NCBI RefSeq assembly: GCF_004745635.1
Contig: NZ_SRLB01000036.1
Coordinates: forward strand, 1-64,000
Direction of reading: 5' to 3'
DNA length: 64,000 bases
From: Methylobacterium nonmethylotrophicum
GTDB lineage: Bacteria > Pseudomonadota > Alphaproteobacteria > Rhizobiales > Beijerinckiaceae
Part shown: piece by piece, positions 44,970 through 53,290 of the stretch
Numbering within the stretch: position 1 is the first letter of the stretch
Layout of the letters: the number at the start of each line of letters is the position of its first letter
Translations under genes and position numbers: made by a program
Notes under the pieces: generated by a model
What the model was told of the DNA's origin: nothing
Database searches by the model: none
The model's input: only the letters and a program-made list of their open reading frames with translations

Positions 44970-44998
44970 AACGCTCTATCCAGCTGAGCTACGGGTGC
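44922..44998 (-). tRNA. tRNA-Arg (anticodon CCG)
   Basis: 77 nt including an encoded CCA end. Acceptor GCACCCG/CGGGTGC, D arm GCTCAGCTGGATAGAGC, anticodon stem TTGCC/GGCAA with loop CTCCGAA (anticodon CCG), T arm ACACG-TTCGAAT-CGTGT. It reads CGG codons and is the integration target of the element. Confidence 0.96.
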
Positions 44999-45408
44999 TG
45001 ACCGCGGAGCCTCTGTAGCGCGGCTCAGGGCGGAGCGCAACGGGGTATGGGATCGCCAGTCCGCGCAAGGGGATTTGGGCGGAGGCTCCTGCGGCCAAGG
45101 TCACACGGTCGAATCATATCGGGTGCGCAAGGGGAGCGGGGGCGAAGCTGAGAGGGACCGGCGGTGCGGACGGCGCGCGGCGCGGCCGACGCCGCGTGCC
45201 GCTGGTGTGCTGACTGGCCCCTGCCTTCCTCGCCCTCGCGCAATCGGCGCAGGCGCATCGGCGATGGATGTCCGTGGACGGGCAACCGGCCCATCAGGAC
45301 GGCCGTCGTCTGGGGCGCAGGCGCCTGCTCGAATCGCCCCGCCCGGCCGGTGATGGCGCAGATCGTGCAAGACGAAGCGGCAGGCCGAGCGATGTCGGGA
45401 GCGATCAG
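44999..45408. other. Intergenic region between tRNA-Arg and the permease gene
   Basis: 410 bp; no frame looks coding. It must hold the tRNA promoter (minus strand) and that of the permease operon. GGGAG lies 8 nt before the permease ATG. Confidence 0.5.
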
Positions 45409-46746
45409 ATGAAGCCGCCGCCCCATACGGTGGACGAGGTTCTGCCCCCGCGCGACCTCGCGGTGTTCGGCCTTCAGCACGTGCTCGTCATGGCGGCCTC
45501 GCCGATCACGGCCGCCTTCCTGGTCAGCCGCGCGCTCGACCTGCCGAGCGACGTCACGGTGAACCTGATCGCCGCGACCTTCCTGGTCTGCGGCATCGGC
45601 ACGCTGCTGCAATCCTTCGGCCCCGCGGGAATCGGCGCCCGCCTGCCCTTCATCATGGTGCCGGGCGGCGCGCCGATCGTGCTGTTCGTCACGATCGCCA
45701 AGCAGGCCGGCCTGCCGGCCGCAACCGGCGCGGTGCTGCTCACCGGCGCCTTCTACCTCGTCGCGGTGCCGCTCTTCGCCCGCTGCCTGCGCTTCTTCCC
45801 ACGCCTCGTCATCGGCACCATGCTGGTGCTCGTAGCCGTCAACCTCATCAGCATCTACGGCGGCATCATCACCGGACGGCCGGGCACCCCGGGTTTCGGC
45901 GACCCGCTGAACCTCGGGCTCGCCGGCGCCACGGTGGTGTTCACCGCGCTCTTCGTGCGCGTCCTGCCCGGCACCCTGAGCCAGCTCGCGGTCCTGTTCG
46001 GGCTGCTGGCCGGTGCGGCGCTCGCCTGGGTGACCGGCGTGATGCGCTTCGACGCCGTGTTCTCGGGCCCGGCCCTCAGCCTGCCCTCGGTCTTCCCGTT
46101 CGGCTGGCCGGTCTTCGACCCGCTCGCCGCTTTGCCGCTCCTCCTCTTCAGCGTCGTGTCGATGGCCGAGGCGACGAGCCAGACCGTCGCCATCGCGGAG
46201 ATCGTCGGGCGCGAGGGCGACGCGATGCGCCTCGTGCCGCGCACCATCCTCGGGGACGCGGCCGCCTCGCTCCTCGGCGGCTGCTTCGGCACCTCCCTCA
46301 TCATCACGTCGGGCGAGAACATCGGCATCGTGCAGGCAACCCGGGTGCGCTCGCGCTTCGTCACCGCCGCGGCCGGGGTGATCCTGGTGGCGCTGGCCTT
46401 CCTGGCACCGCTCGCGCGCCTGGCGAACGCGGTCCCGGCCCCGGTCGTCGGCGGCACCGCGATCATCGTCTTCGCGATCATCGGCGGCATGGGCATCGAC
46501 ATGCTCCGTCGGGTCGAGCTGCGCGACAACCGCAACATGTTCACCCTCGCGGTCGCGCTCTCCTTCGGGCTGCTGCCGATCCTGGTGCCGGGTATCTACG
46601 GCCAGTTCCCTCCCACGCTGCAGATCATCCTCGGCAACGGGCTCGCCATGGGGACGCTCATGGCGGTGCTGTTCAACATCGTGTTCCACCATTTCGGGCG
46701 GCCGGCGCCGGCGGCGTCCGGGGAGGTCCCGCACCGTGCCGCCTGA
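45409..46746 (+). CDS. Nucleobase:cation symporter-2 family permease (xanthine/uracil type)
   Basis: 445 aa, about 12-14 membrane segments. NAT/NCS2 features: FGLQHVLVMAASPITAAFLV, GIGTLLQSFG (TLLQ...G), VVSMAEATSQTVAIAEIVGRE (the TM8 substrate Glu), GGCFGTSLIITSGENIGIVQATRV (NCS2 signature-like ENIG). ATG 45409 fits the family N-terminus. It is co-transcribed with an amidohydrolase overlapping by 11 bp, so purine or pyrimidine derivative uptake is likely. Confidence 0.92.
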   Translation: MKPPPHTVDEVLPPRDLAVFGLQHVLVMAASPITAAFLVSRALDLPSDVTVNLIAATFLVCGIGTLLQSFGPAGIGARLPFIMVPGGAPIVLFVTIAKQAGLPAATGAVLLTGAFYLVAVPLFARCLRFFPRLVIGTMLVLVAVNLISIYGGIITGRPGTPGFGDPLNLGLAGATVVFTALFVRVLPGTLSQLAVLFGLLAGAALAWVTGVMRFDAVFSGPALSLPSVFPFGWPVFDPLAALPLLLFSVVSMAEATSQTVAIAEIVGREGDAMRLVPRTILGDAAASLLGGCFGTSLIITSGENIGIVQATRVRSRFVTAAAGVILVALAFLAPLARLANAVPAPVVGGTAIIVFAIIGGMGIDMLRRVELRDNRNMFTLAVALSFGLLPILVPGIYGQFPPTLQIILGNGLAMGTLMAVLFNIVFHHFGRPAPAASGEVPHRAA

Positions 46747-48160
46747 GGACCTGACCGTCGCCCTGAGGGGAGACACGCTGCTCCTGCTGCCCGAGCAGGT
46801 CCTGCTGCCGGACGGCCCTCAAGCAAACCACGCCGTCGTCGTGGCGGAGGGGCGCTTCGCGGCGGTCGGGCCGGCGGCGGAGGTGCGGGCCGCTTATCCC
46901 CATCTCACGCCTCTCGCGCTCCCCGACACGCTGCTGATGCCGGGCTTCATCGACGCCCATCACCACCTCACCCAGGCCTTCGGCAAGGCGCTGGCCTTCG
47001 GCGAGCCCTCCGAGATCTTCCGGCGCATCTGGGTGCCGCTCGAATCGAGCCTCGACGGGGAACTCGTCGCCCTGGCCTCCCGCCTCGCCGCCCTCGAATC
47101 CCTGCGCGGCGGGTTCACCACCGTGGTCGATGCCGGAACCCGCGCCGAGGCCCACACCGACGCCGTCGCCGAGGCCGCCCGGATTGCGGGCCTGCGCTGC
47201 GTGCTCGCCCAGATCTGCAACGACGGGCCCGACGGCGCCCTGCCGGCCGAGCCGATCCTGCGCCGGGCCGAGGCCCATCTCGCCCGCTGGCAGGGCGACC
47301 CGCTCATCCATCCGTCGCTGGCGATCTCGATCCCCGAGGTCGCGAGCGACGCCATGCTGCACCGGGTCTCGTCGCTGGCGGGCGAGGCAGGCGCGGTGTT
47401 CCAGACCCACGTCAACGAGCACCTCGTCGCCGTGGAGCGCTCCCTGGTGGCGCGGGGCCAGCGGCCGATCGAGCACCTGCGGGAGGCAGGCGCCCTCGGG
47501 CCCCAGGCGCTCCTGGCCCACGCGACCCTGGTGACGCCCCGCGAGCTCGCCATCCTGCGGGATACGGGCGCGGCGGTCGCCTACAACCCGGTGGCGACCC
47601 AGTGGAAGGGCAACGCGGCCGCCCCCGCCGAGCTGTTCTCCGCGATGGGGATCCGGTTCGGCATCGGCACGGACGCGACCCGCGCCGACGCCTTCCGGCT
47701 CCTCGACGCGGCCGAGGCCGTCCAGCGCGTCGCCTTCGGGCTGCCGGCCGGCGACTTCTCGGTCGGGGCGGGCTGGCTGTGGGTCGACCACGCCACCGGC
47801 GCCGGGGCGGAGGCGGTCGGCCTCGGCGCCGTCACCGGCCGGATCGCCCCCGGCCTCGCGGCGGACTTTCTCCTGCTCGACCTCGCCGTCCCGGAGATGC
47901 TGCCATCCTGGGACCTGACCTGGGAGCTGGTGCGCTTCGCCGGGCGGGACCAGATCGCCGCCGTGTTCGTCGACGGGCGGCTGCGGGTCTGGCGCGGCTG
48001 GCCGGTGGACTGGGATGCGCGTGCCCTGATGCGCGAGGTTGCCGCGCGCGTGCGGGCTGCCGTCGCGGCGGCGCCGATCGTGCGCGTGCATCCCCGCGCG
48101 CAGGAGCACCGCCGGCGCAGCCTCGGAGCGGATCGACCGGGTGAAGGCACACCGGAATGA
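46736..48160 (+). CDS. Amidohydrolase (8-oxoguanine deaminase / AtzA-TrzN-like)
   Basis: 474 aa metal-dependent hydrolase. Metal ligands: FIDAHHHLTQ (HxH, residues 75/77), THVNEHL (His ~220), LAHATLV and GTDATRADAF (Asp ~312). ATZ/TRZ-like aminohydrolases deaminate heterocyclic bases. Starts at GTG 46736 inside the permease gene and ends overlapping the TauE gene (ATGA). The transporter pairing predicts a nucleobase-like substrate (inference). Confidence 0.9.
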   Translation: MPPEDLTVALRGDTLLLLPEQVLLPDGPQANHAVVVAEGRFAAVGPAAEVRAAYPHLTPLALPDTLLMPGFIDAHHHLTQAFGKALAFGEPSEIFRRIWVPLESSLDGELVALASRLAALESLRGGFTTVVDAGTRAEAHTDAVAEAARIAGLRCVLAQICNDGPDGALPAEPILRRAEAHLARWQGDPLIHPSLAISIPEVASDAMLHRVSSLAGEAGAVFQTHVNEHLVAVERSLVARGQRPIEHLREAGALGPQALLAHATLVTPRELAILRDTGAAVAYNPVATQWKGNAAAPAELFSAMGIRFGIGTDATRADAFRLLDAAEAVQRVAFGLPAGDFSVGAGWLWVDHATGAGAEAVGLGAVTGRIAPGLAADFLLLDLAVPEMLPSWDLTWELVRFAGRDQIAAVFVDGRLRVWRGWPVDWDARALMREVAARVRAAVAAAPIVRVHPRAQEHRRRSLGADRPGEGTPE

Positions 48161-48888
48161 CGCCCGCAGCCGCGATCCTGGTCGGCACGGCCGTCGCCGC
48201 GGCAGCCTTCGTCCAGGGCACGCTCGGCGTCGGGTTCGCGCTCGTGATCGCGCCCCTCCTCGGCATCGTCGCCCCGGCGCTCCTGCCCGGCGCCCTCCTG
48301 CTGCTCATGCTGCCCCTGAACGCCTGGGTCGCCTACCGGGAGCGCAGCGCACTCGACTGGCCGGGCGTGCGCCAGATCACCTTCGGCCGCGTCGCGGGCG
48401 GCATCCTCGGCCTCGTCGTGCTCGTGACCCTGCCCGACCGGGGCCTGCAGCTCTTCGTGGGTGTCGCCACCATCGCGGCGGCCCTCGCGAGCCTGCTCGC
48501 GCCCGACTTCTCGCCCGGGCGCCGTGCCTACCTCGCCGCCGGGGCGGCGACGGGCGTGACCGAGACGGCGACCGGCATCGGCGGCCCGCCTCTCGCCCTG
48601 GTCTACCAGCACCGGCCGGCCGCGGTGCTGCGTGCGACGGTGGCCCTGTGCTTCCTGGTCGGGGAGGTGCTGTCCCTCTTGCTGCTGCTCGCGGCCGGGC
48701 GGCTGGACGGGCCGCAAGTCCGCGCGGCTGTCCTGCTGGCGCCTCCCCTCGCCCTCGGGGTGATCGCCAGCGGCTTCGCCGGATCCCTCGTGGACGGGCC
48801 GGTCCTGCGCCGGCTCATCCTCGCCTTCGCGATCGTCTCCGGCATCGTCTGCCTGATGCCCCCAGGATTCCTGCGGTCGACCCCATGA
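48157..48888 (+). CDS. Sulfite exporter TauE/SafE (TSUP) family protein
   Basis: 243 aa membrane protein of about seven to eight helices with the two repeated TSUP halves: AFVQGTLGVGFALVIAPLLG and GAATGVTETATGIGGPPLALVYQ. Overlaps the amidohydrolase stop by 4 bp. In this operon it may export a small anion released by catabolism; substrate unknown. Confidence 0.9.
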   Translation: MTPAAAILVGTAVAAAAFVQGTLGVGFALVIAPLLGIVAPALLPGALLLLMLPLNAWVAYRERSALDWPGVRQITFGRVAGGILGLVVLVTLPDRGLQLFVGVATIAAALASLLAPDFSPGRRAYLAAGAATGVTETATGIGGPPLALVYQHRPAAVLRATVALCFLVGEVLSLLLLLAAGRLDGPQVRAAVLLAPPLALGVIASGFAGSLVDGPVLRRLILAFAIVSGIVCLMPPGFLRSTP

Positions 48889-48955
48889 GCCGACGGCGGC
48901 AGGGTCATGAGTTCCCTGGCGGCCGGGAGCCTGCGGGGCTGGTGCCGACCCTGCC

Positions 48956-49267
48956 TTACCTGGCCAGCCGGCGGCTCTCGCGCAACCGGACGACGGGCGT
49001 GCCCTCTGGCAGGTTGGCTTGCCGCATCAGGGCTTCGACGACGGCCTCGGGCACGTCCACGCCCTCGATGACGGTCATGCTCCGCGCCTCGATATCGTCG
49101 GCGTAGAGCGCGGCTGCCAGCGAGTAGCGGATGGGCAAGCGGTAGTCGCGGGCGGGGGCCTGCGTGCAGAACGCGACCAGATCCTCTTGCCGCTCTACGA
49201 TCATGCCGAACCCGGCATGGAACGGTCCGGCCTCGAACAGCCGCATGCAGTTCATACGGTGGCTCAT
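48956..49267 (-). CDS. UTRA-domain remnant of a GntR-type regulator (probably truncated)
   Basis: 103 aa. The C-terminal part (LPIRYSLAAALYADDIEARSMTVIEGV, EALMRQANLPEGTPVVRLRES) reads like the end of a UTRA effector domain, but there is no wHTH. Convergent with the permease operon it might once have regulated. DNA upstream changes abruptly to AT-rich, supporting truncation at ~49268. Confidence 0.5.
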   Translation of the reverse strand: MSHRMNCMRLFEAGPFHAGFGMIVERQEDLVAFCTQAPARDYRLPIRYSLAAALYADDIEARSMTVIEGVDVPEAVVEALMRQANLPEGTPVVRLRESRRLAR

Positions 49268-49310
49268 TCAGCCTGGCTCACATCCTGTGAGCCATCTGTG
49301 CCCCAGGCGA

Positions 49311-49867
49311 TCACTCGACAAGCGACTCGTCATCGCCTGCCTTAATGTTATCCTCTGTAGAGGTGAATTGGCCAGATTTAATTTTGTCGTTGATTCGCTT
49401 CAATATCTTCTCTAAAGCCCTCTCAAGACGAGACATATAATCACTCAATGATTCGATTAGTTGAGGCCATTGCTCGCGATCGAAGACGTCTCCTGCAATC
49501 TCGTATTTGATGCAGCAAGCGCGCTTCGCTTCTAATCGCTGCCACTCGAGCGCTTGGCCAAAATTATCTTCTATTAGATCCCGTTGTAAGAGGATGTCAT
49601 CGTAGATCGCTTCATTTATAGTCTTGCTTTGGCGGTCGATATAGAACTCGACGCGGCCGAAGGATTGTGTAGCCACGAAATTCAAGCTAAGTCCGCGCAC
49701 GCCTGACGATGTGCCAAGTCAGCTTTGTTTCGTGGCGCTGACCGAGGTAAAGAGTGTAGAGACCGAGTTCATCTTTTTGATCAATCTCGCCCAGAATTCA
49801 CGGCGAAGAGCATATCTATCTTTTTCCGCTGCCGCGCCTTCGACCTCATCAAGAGCCTTGTTCGTTA
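49311..49867 (-). pseudogene. DUF4268 protein remnant, nonsense codon plus IS truncation
   Basis: The C-terminal DUF4268 domain: ALRREFWARLIKKMNSVSTLF, then GVRGLSLNFVATQSFGRVEFYIDR, EWQRLEAKRACCIKYEIAGDVFD. An in-frame TGA at 49719-49721 replaces the conserved Trp codon after SATKQS, and the reading frame runs into the IS left end at 49867, so the N-terminal part is lost. DUF4268 domains accompany nuclease or restriction-type proteins. AT-rich. Confidence 0.8.
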
Positions 49868-50713
49868 GGGTCAAAACCCGTTCAAGGTATTGCAACGGTA
49901 AGTGAAATGTGATTCCAGGCACCTCCCAGATGGAGGAGGCTATGGCAGAGCTGTTCTGGCTGTCTGACGAGCAGTGGCAGGCGATCGCACCGTTCATGCC
50001 CACCAATCAGCCCGGCGCTCATCGCAAGGACGACAGCACCATCCTGTCGGGCATCCTGCACGTCATCAAGTCCGGCTGCCGCTGGAAGGACTGCCCAAGC
50101 GAGTACGGTCCTCCGACCACCGTCTACAACCGCTTCAACAGATGGTCGCGCCGCCGCTTCTGGACTGACATGCTGGCGGCTCTCGCCAAAGCCGGGTGGT
50201 CCGGGGAAGCCGCCGCCCTCGACGCCACCTACGTCAAAGCCCAGCGCGCCGCCCACGGCGGAAAGGGGGGGCGCGCGACCAGGTGATCGGCCCCTCGCGG
50301 GCGGGACCGACCACCAAGATCCATGTTCTCACCGACGTGATCGGCCGCCCAGGCGTCATCCATCTCACCCCCGGCAACGCCAGCGACGTGAAGACCGCGC
50401 CCGCCGTGCTGGCCCAGGCGCCCGGCCCGGTGCGCCGGCTGATCGCCGACAAGGGCTACGATGCCGACTGGCTGCGCCAGGACCTGCGCCAGCAGGGCAT
50501 CAGCGTGGTCATCCCTGGCACCCGTGCCCGCAAGCGCAAGGTTCGCCTCGACAAGCGGCGCTATCGCGATCGCTGGCGGGTCGAAGCGGTGTTCTGCCGC
50601 CTCAAGGACTTCCGCCGCATCGCCACCCGCTACGACCAGCTCGCTCGCAACTTCGCCTCCGCTCTCGCTCTGGCCGCCATCATCGCATTCTGGTGCTGAT
50701 TGAGTCCTGACCC
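49868..50713 (+). mobile_element. IS5-family (IS427-like) insertion sequence
   Basis: 846 bp. Left end GGGTCAAAACCC and the inverted right end GGGTCAGGACTC match at 9 of 12 bases; TA occurs at both borders (possible target duplication). One transposase in two overlapping frames. Confidence 0.82.
49942..50699 (+). CDS. IS5-family DDE transposase, two frames joined by -1 frameshift
   Basis: OrfA (49942-50286) contains the DUF4096 head (FWLSDEQWQAIAPFMP, GILHVIKSGCRWKDCPSEYGPPTTVYNRF) and the first catalytic Asp (AALDATYVKA). OrfB, in the -1 frame, ends at 50699: KIHVLTDVIGRPGVIHLTPGNASD, IADKGYDAD (second Asp), RDRWRVEAVFCRLKDFRRIATRYD (catalytic Glu). The A3G7 run at 50262-50271 sits in the overlap and is the expected slippery site. 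ATG 49942 follows GGAGG. It looks intact. Confidence 0.88.
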
Positions 50714-50740
50714 TAGCGTTCCCGAAGATTTCGGACATGC

Positions 50741-51195
50741 CAAGGACGACACCCGCCAAGGGCTGGGCCAGGGGCATCATGAACACAGAAGACATCTCTC
50801 ACGACGAGGGCCAGATCTTCTAGGACTTTTCTCCTTACTGACCCGGGTCCGTGCTTAGGATCGGCTGCACAACGTCACACCATCGCCCCAAATCAATATC
50901 GAGCCCGGCGACGAAGCGGTTCCAGGTCTCCGGCGTCACCTGCCCGCCCGTGGCGCGCCGGTGGCCTTCCGCGAACTGGTCATCGGGGCGGAGCGGCGGG
51001 CGCGCTCCAGCAGGAAGGCGATCAGATCCGGCACGCTGGCGCTGCGCGCGCCGAAGTGGATGAAGCCCGCGCGACAGCCCGCATTGGCGCCGATCACGAC
51101 TTGCCGGCGCAGGCGATGGGTCCAGAACTGGGCGACGAGGGCGCGGGTCTGGCAGGACGAGTCGCAGCGGATCAGTGCGACCGGCCCAACAAAGG
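50741..51195 (-). pseudogene. Duplicated 3' end of a DHH phosphoesterase gene
   Basis: Collinear with 57260-57717, covering the last ~105 codons of the DHH gene plus ~120 bp downstream. Reads GPVALIRCDSSCQTRALVAQFWTHRL then shifts frame by loss of one C near 50998, continuing as RRATGGQVTPETWNRFVAGLD. Non-functional fragment. Confidence 0.85.
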
Positions 51196-51311
51196 GGCGT
51201 CGGCACATGGCGCGTGACCGACAGAGCCGGGACCATGTGGAAGGAGATGTCGCAGTTTGCGCTCAAGGGCTGGCCGCATTTCGTTAAGGCACGACCGCAC
51301 GCAATAGGGCA

Positions 51312-53282
51312 TCACGCTGCCCGAAAGCATCGCGCCGCTAAGCTGCGCAATGCCACTGCGAGGTTTGCCGTGCGCGCGATCGGGTCCACCGCCTGGGTGA
51401 ACAGGCGCAGGATCAGGGCGTGCCGCTGCCGCGGGTCCGGCGCGAGCGCGAGCGCCTGCACGTCCAGCGAGACGTCGGTGAGACGGGCGGGGACCCAGCC
51501 CACCCCCTCGATCCGCACGTCGACCGGATCCCCGGTCGAGCCAGGCCGCCCCGCGTCGATCCGCAGGAGGGCGGTCTCCAGGCCGAGGCGCGCCAGCACG
51601 GCGTCGTAGGTAAGGCCGGCGGCGCGCACGCGGACGGGCTCCTCGATGCGGAACTCCTCGGCGCCGCGGGGCCGCTCGAAGCAGACCAGGAAGGCCACGA
51701 AGGTGAGCAGCATCGCGATCCCGGCCCATACGAGGTTGAAGTAGTCGAGGGGCGAGATCTCGGTCGCGGCACTCGGCGAGATGAACGACCAGAGGATCGC
51801 GGAGGCTGACATCAGTGCGATGCCGCCAAAGCCAGCCGCCATCCGCCAGCGCACGGTCGAGATCGACCGGTCGCCTCCCTTATCGGTGACCTTGAACGGG
51901 CGGCCGAAGGGCCGGACGGCTGCCGAGGCCAGCGTGAAGGTGATTGGCAGGGCCGTCATGATGTGGGTCACCTCCATGAACAGCGGCAAGGTTCGCTGAC
52001 CCGAGACCCAGCCGCTGTAGATCCAGAGCGCCAGCAGGGCCGGCACGCCGTAGCGCAGGAACGACAGGTAATCGGCGTAGAAGGCCGGCATGCCGAAGAA
52101 CCAGTAGATCGACGGCGCGACCAGCATCAGCACGATGAACGGCTTGCACAACCAGTTCATGACCCCATGCAGGTAGTGCAGGCGCTGCATCAGCGTGTAG
52201 TGCGGCGAGCGGAACGGCCCGTCCTTCAGCAGCGCCACCTGCATCGTGCCGAGACACCAGCGGGTGCGTTGCGTGATGTATTCCGGCAGGCCCTCGGCCG
52301 AGAGGCCGGCGCTGAGGCGCTCGTTGAGCCAGTGGGTCTGGTAGCCGTGGCGCATGAGCGAGTAGGTGAGGTTGATGTCCTCGCAGATGGCATCGTGCGG
52401 GAAGCCGCCCATCTCGGTGACCCGGTCGCGGCGGACGAGGAACGACGTGCCGACGCAGAACGCGCAGCCCCAGGCATCCTTGGCCGGCTGGAACACGTCG
52501 AAGAAGATGCGCTGGTCGTCGACCCAGGCCTCTGCCGCCATGAGATTGTGCTGGATCGGGTCGGCGTTGAAGAAGAACTGGGGTGTCTGCACCACGGCCG
52601 CCCGCTCGTCGTGGAACAGGCCGACAGTGCGCCGCAGGATGTTGGGCGCCACGGCGAAATCCGCGTCGAGGACGAGGATGATCGGCGCGTTCGTGTGCCG
52701 TGCCGTCAGGGCCAGCGCGTTGTTGAGGTTGCCGGCCTTGGCGCCCTTGTTGTCGGGTCGCGTGATGTAGCGGGCGCCGACTTCGTCGCAGTAGGCCCGC
52801 AGCCAGTCGCGGCGAGTATCGTCGCAGACCCAGACGGTCGCATTGGGGTAATCCACCGCCAGAGCTGGGACGATCGACTTCTCGACCACGTCCTGGGGCT
52901 CGTTGTAGGTGCAGATGAAGATGTCGACGGCCGGCCACTCGCCGCTTGCCCCGAGGCGCGCCTCCTCCCGGTCGGCCTCGTGCGACCGGTTCTTGAACCG
53001 AAGCAGGATGATCGTGGACATCAGCGTGTAGGCGATGGCGATCGTCTCGAAGAGGAAGAAGATGTAGGGCCAGATCCGCTCGGGGCTGAGCTCGAAGCGC
53101 GGCAGCGTGTCGTGCCAGCGCCAGGCCGCATAGCAGAGGATAAAGACCGAGAGGGTAGCGCCAAACAGGGCGCGCGCGGCCGCGCTCGCGCGGTCGAGCA
53201 GCCCCGCCATGACGAGGAGGCCAATAAGGATGCCGAGATCGGTGGTGAGGACCGCCGAGACGTCCTGGGGTGCTTCGAACAT
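51312..53282 (-). CDS. BcsA-like family-2 glycosyltransferase (exopolysaccharide synthase)
   Basis: 656 aa processive beta-glycan synthase. Membrane helices near 15-30, 38-53 and 72-94, then the GT2 domain: DD (154-155), DAD (206-208), CED (300-302, where cellulose synthases usually read TED) and QRTRW (338-342), followed by four or more membrane helices. The C-terminal ~110 residues resemble a PilZ fold only loosely (DVSLDVQAL in place of DxSxxG, no clear RxxxR). Together with the upstream HlyD-like gene this resembles Sinorhizobium BgsA of mixed-linkage beta-glucan synthesis, but cellulose or curdlan-like products remain possible. Confidence 0.88.
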   Translation of the reverse strand: MFEAPQDVSAVLTTDLGILIGLLVMAGLLDRASAAARALFGATLSVFILCYAAWRWHDTLPRFELSPERIWPYIFFLFETIAIAYTLMSTIILLRFKNRSHEADREEARLGASGEWPAVDIFICTYNEPQDVVEKSIVPALAVDYPNATVWVCDDTRRDWLRAYCDEVGARYITRPDNKGAKAGNLNNALALTARHTNAPIILVLDADFAVAPNILRRTVGLFHDERAAVVQTPQFFFNADPIQHNLMAAEAWVDDQRIFFDVFQPAKDAWGCAFCVGTSFLVRRDRVTEMGGFPHDAICEDINLTYSLMRHGYQTHWLNERLSAGLSAEGLPEYITQRTRWCLGTMQVALLKDGPFRSPHYTLMQRLHYLHGVMNWLCKPFIVLMLVAPSIYWFFGMPAFYADYLSFLRYGVPALLALWIYSGWVSGQRTLPLFMEVTHIMTALPITFTLASAAVRPFGRPFKVTDKGGDRSISTVRWRMAAGFGGIALMSASAILWSFISPSAATEISPLDYFNLVWAGIAMLLTFVAFLVCFERPRGAEEFRIEEPVRVRAAGLTYDAVLARLGLETALLRIDAGRPGSTGDPVDVRIEGVGWVPARLTDVSLDVQALALAPDPRQRHALILRLFTQAVDPIARTANLAVALRSLAARCFRAA

Positions 53283-53290
53283 CGGTGCGG

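Noticed and set aside
45025..46776. A long minus-strand frame across the nucleobase permease
   Set aside because: Repetitive Glu/Arg/His/Asp composition typical of antisense to a hydrophobic membrane protein gene.
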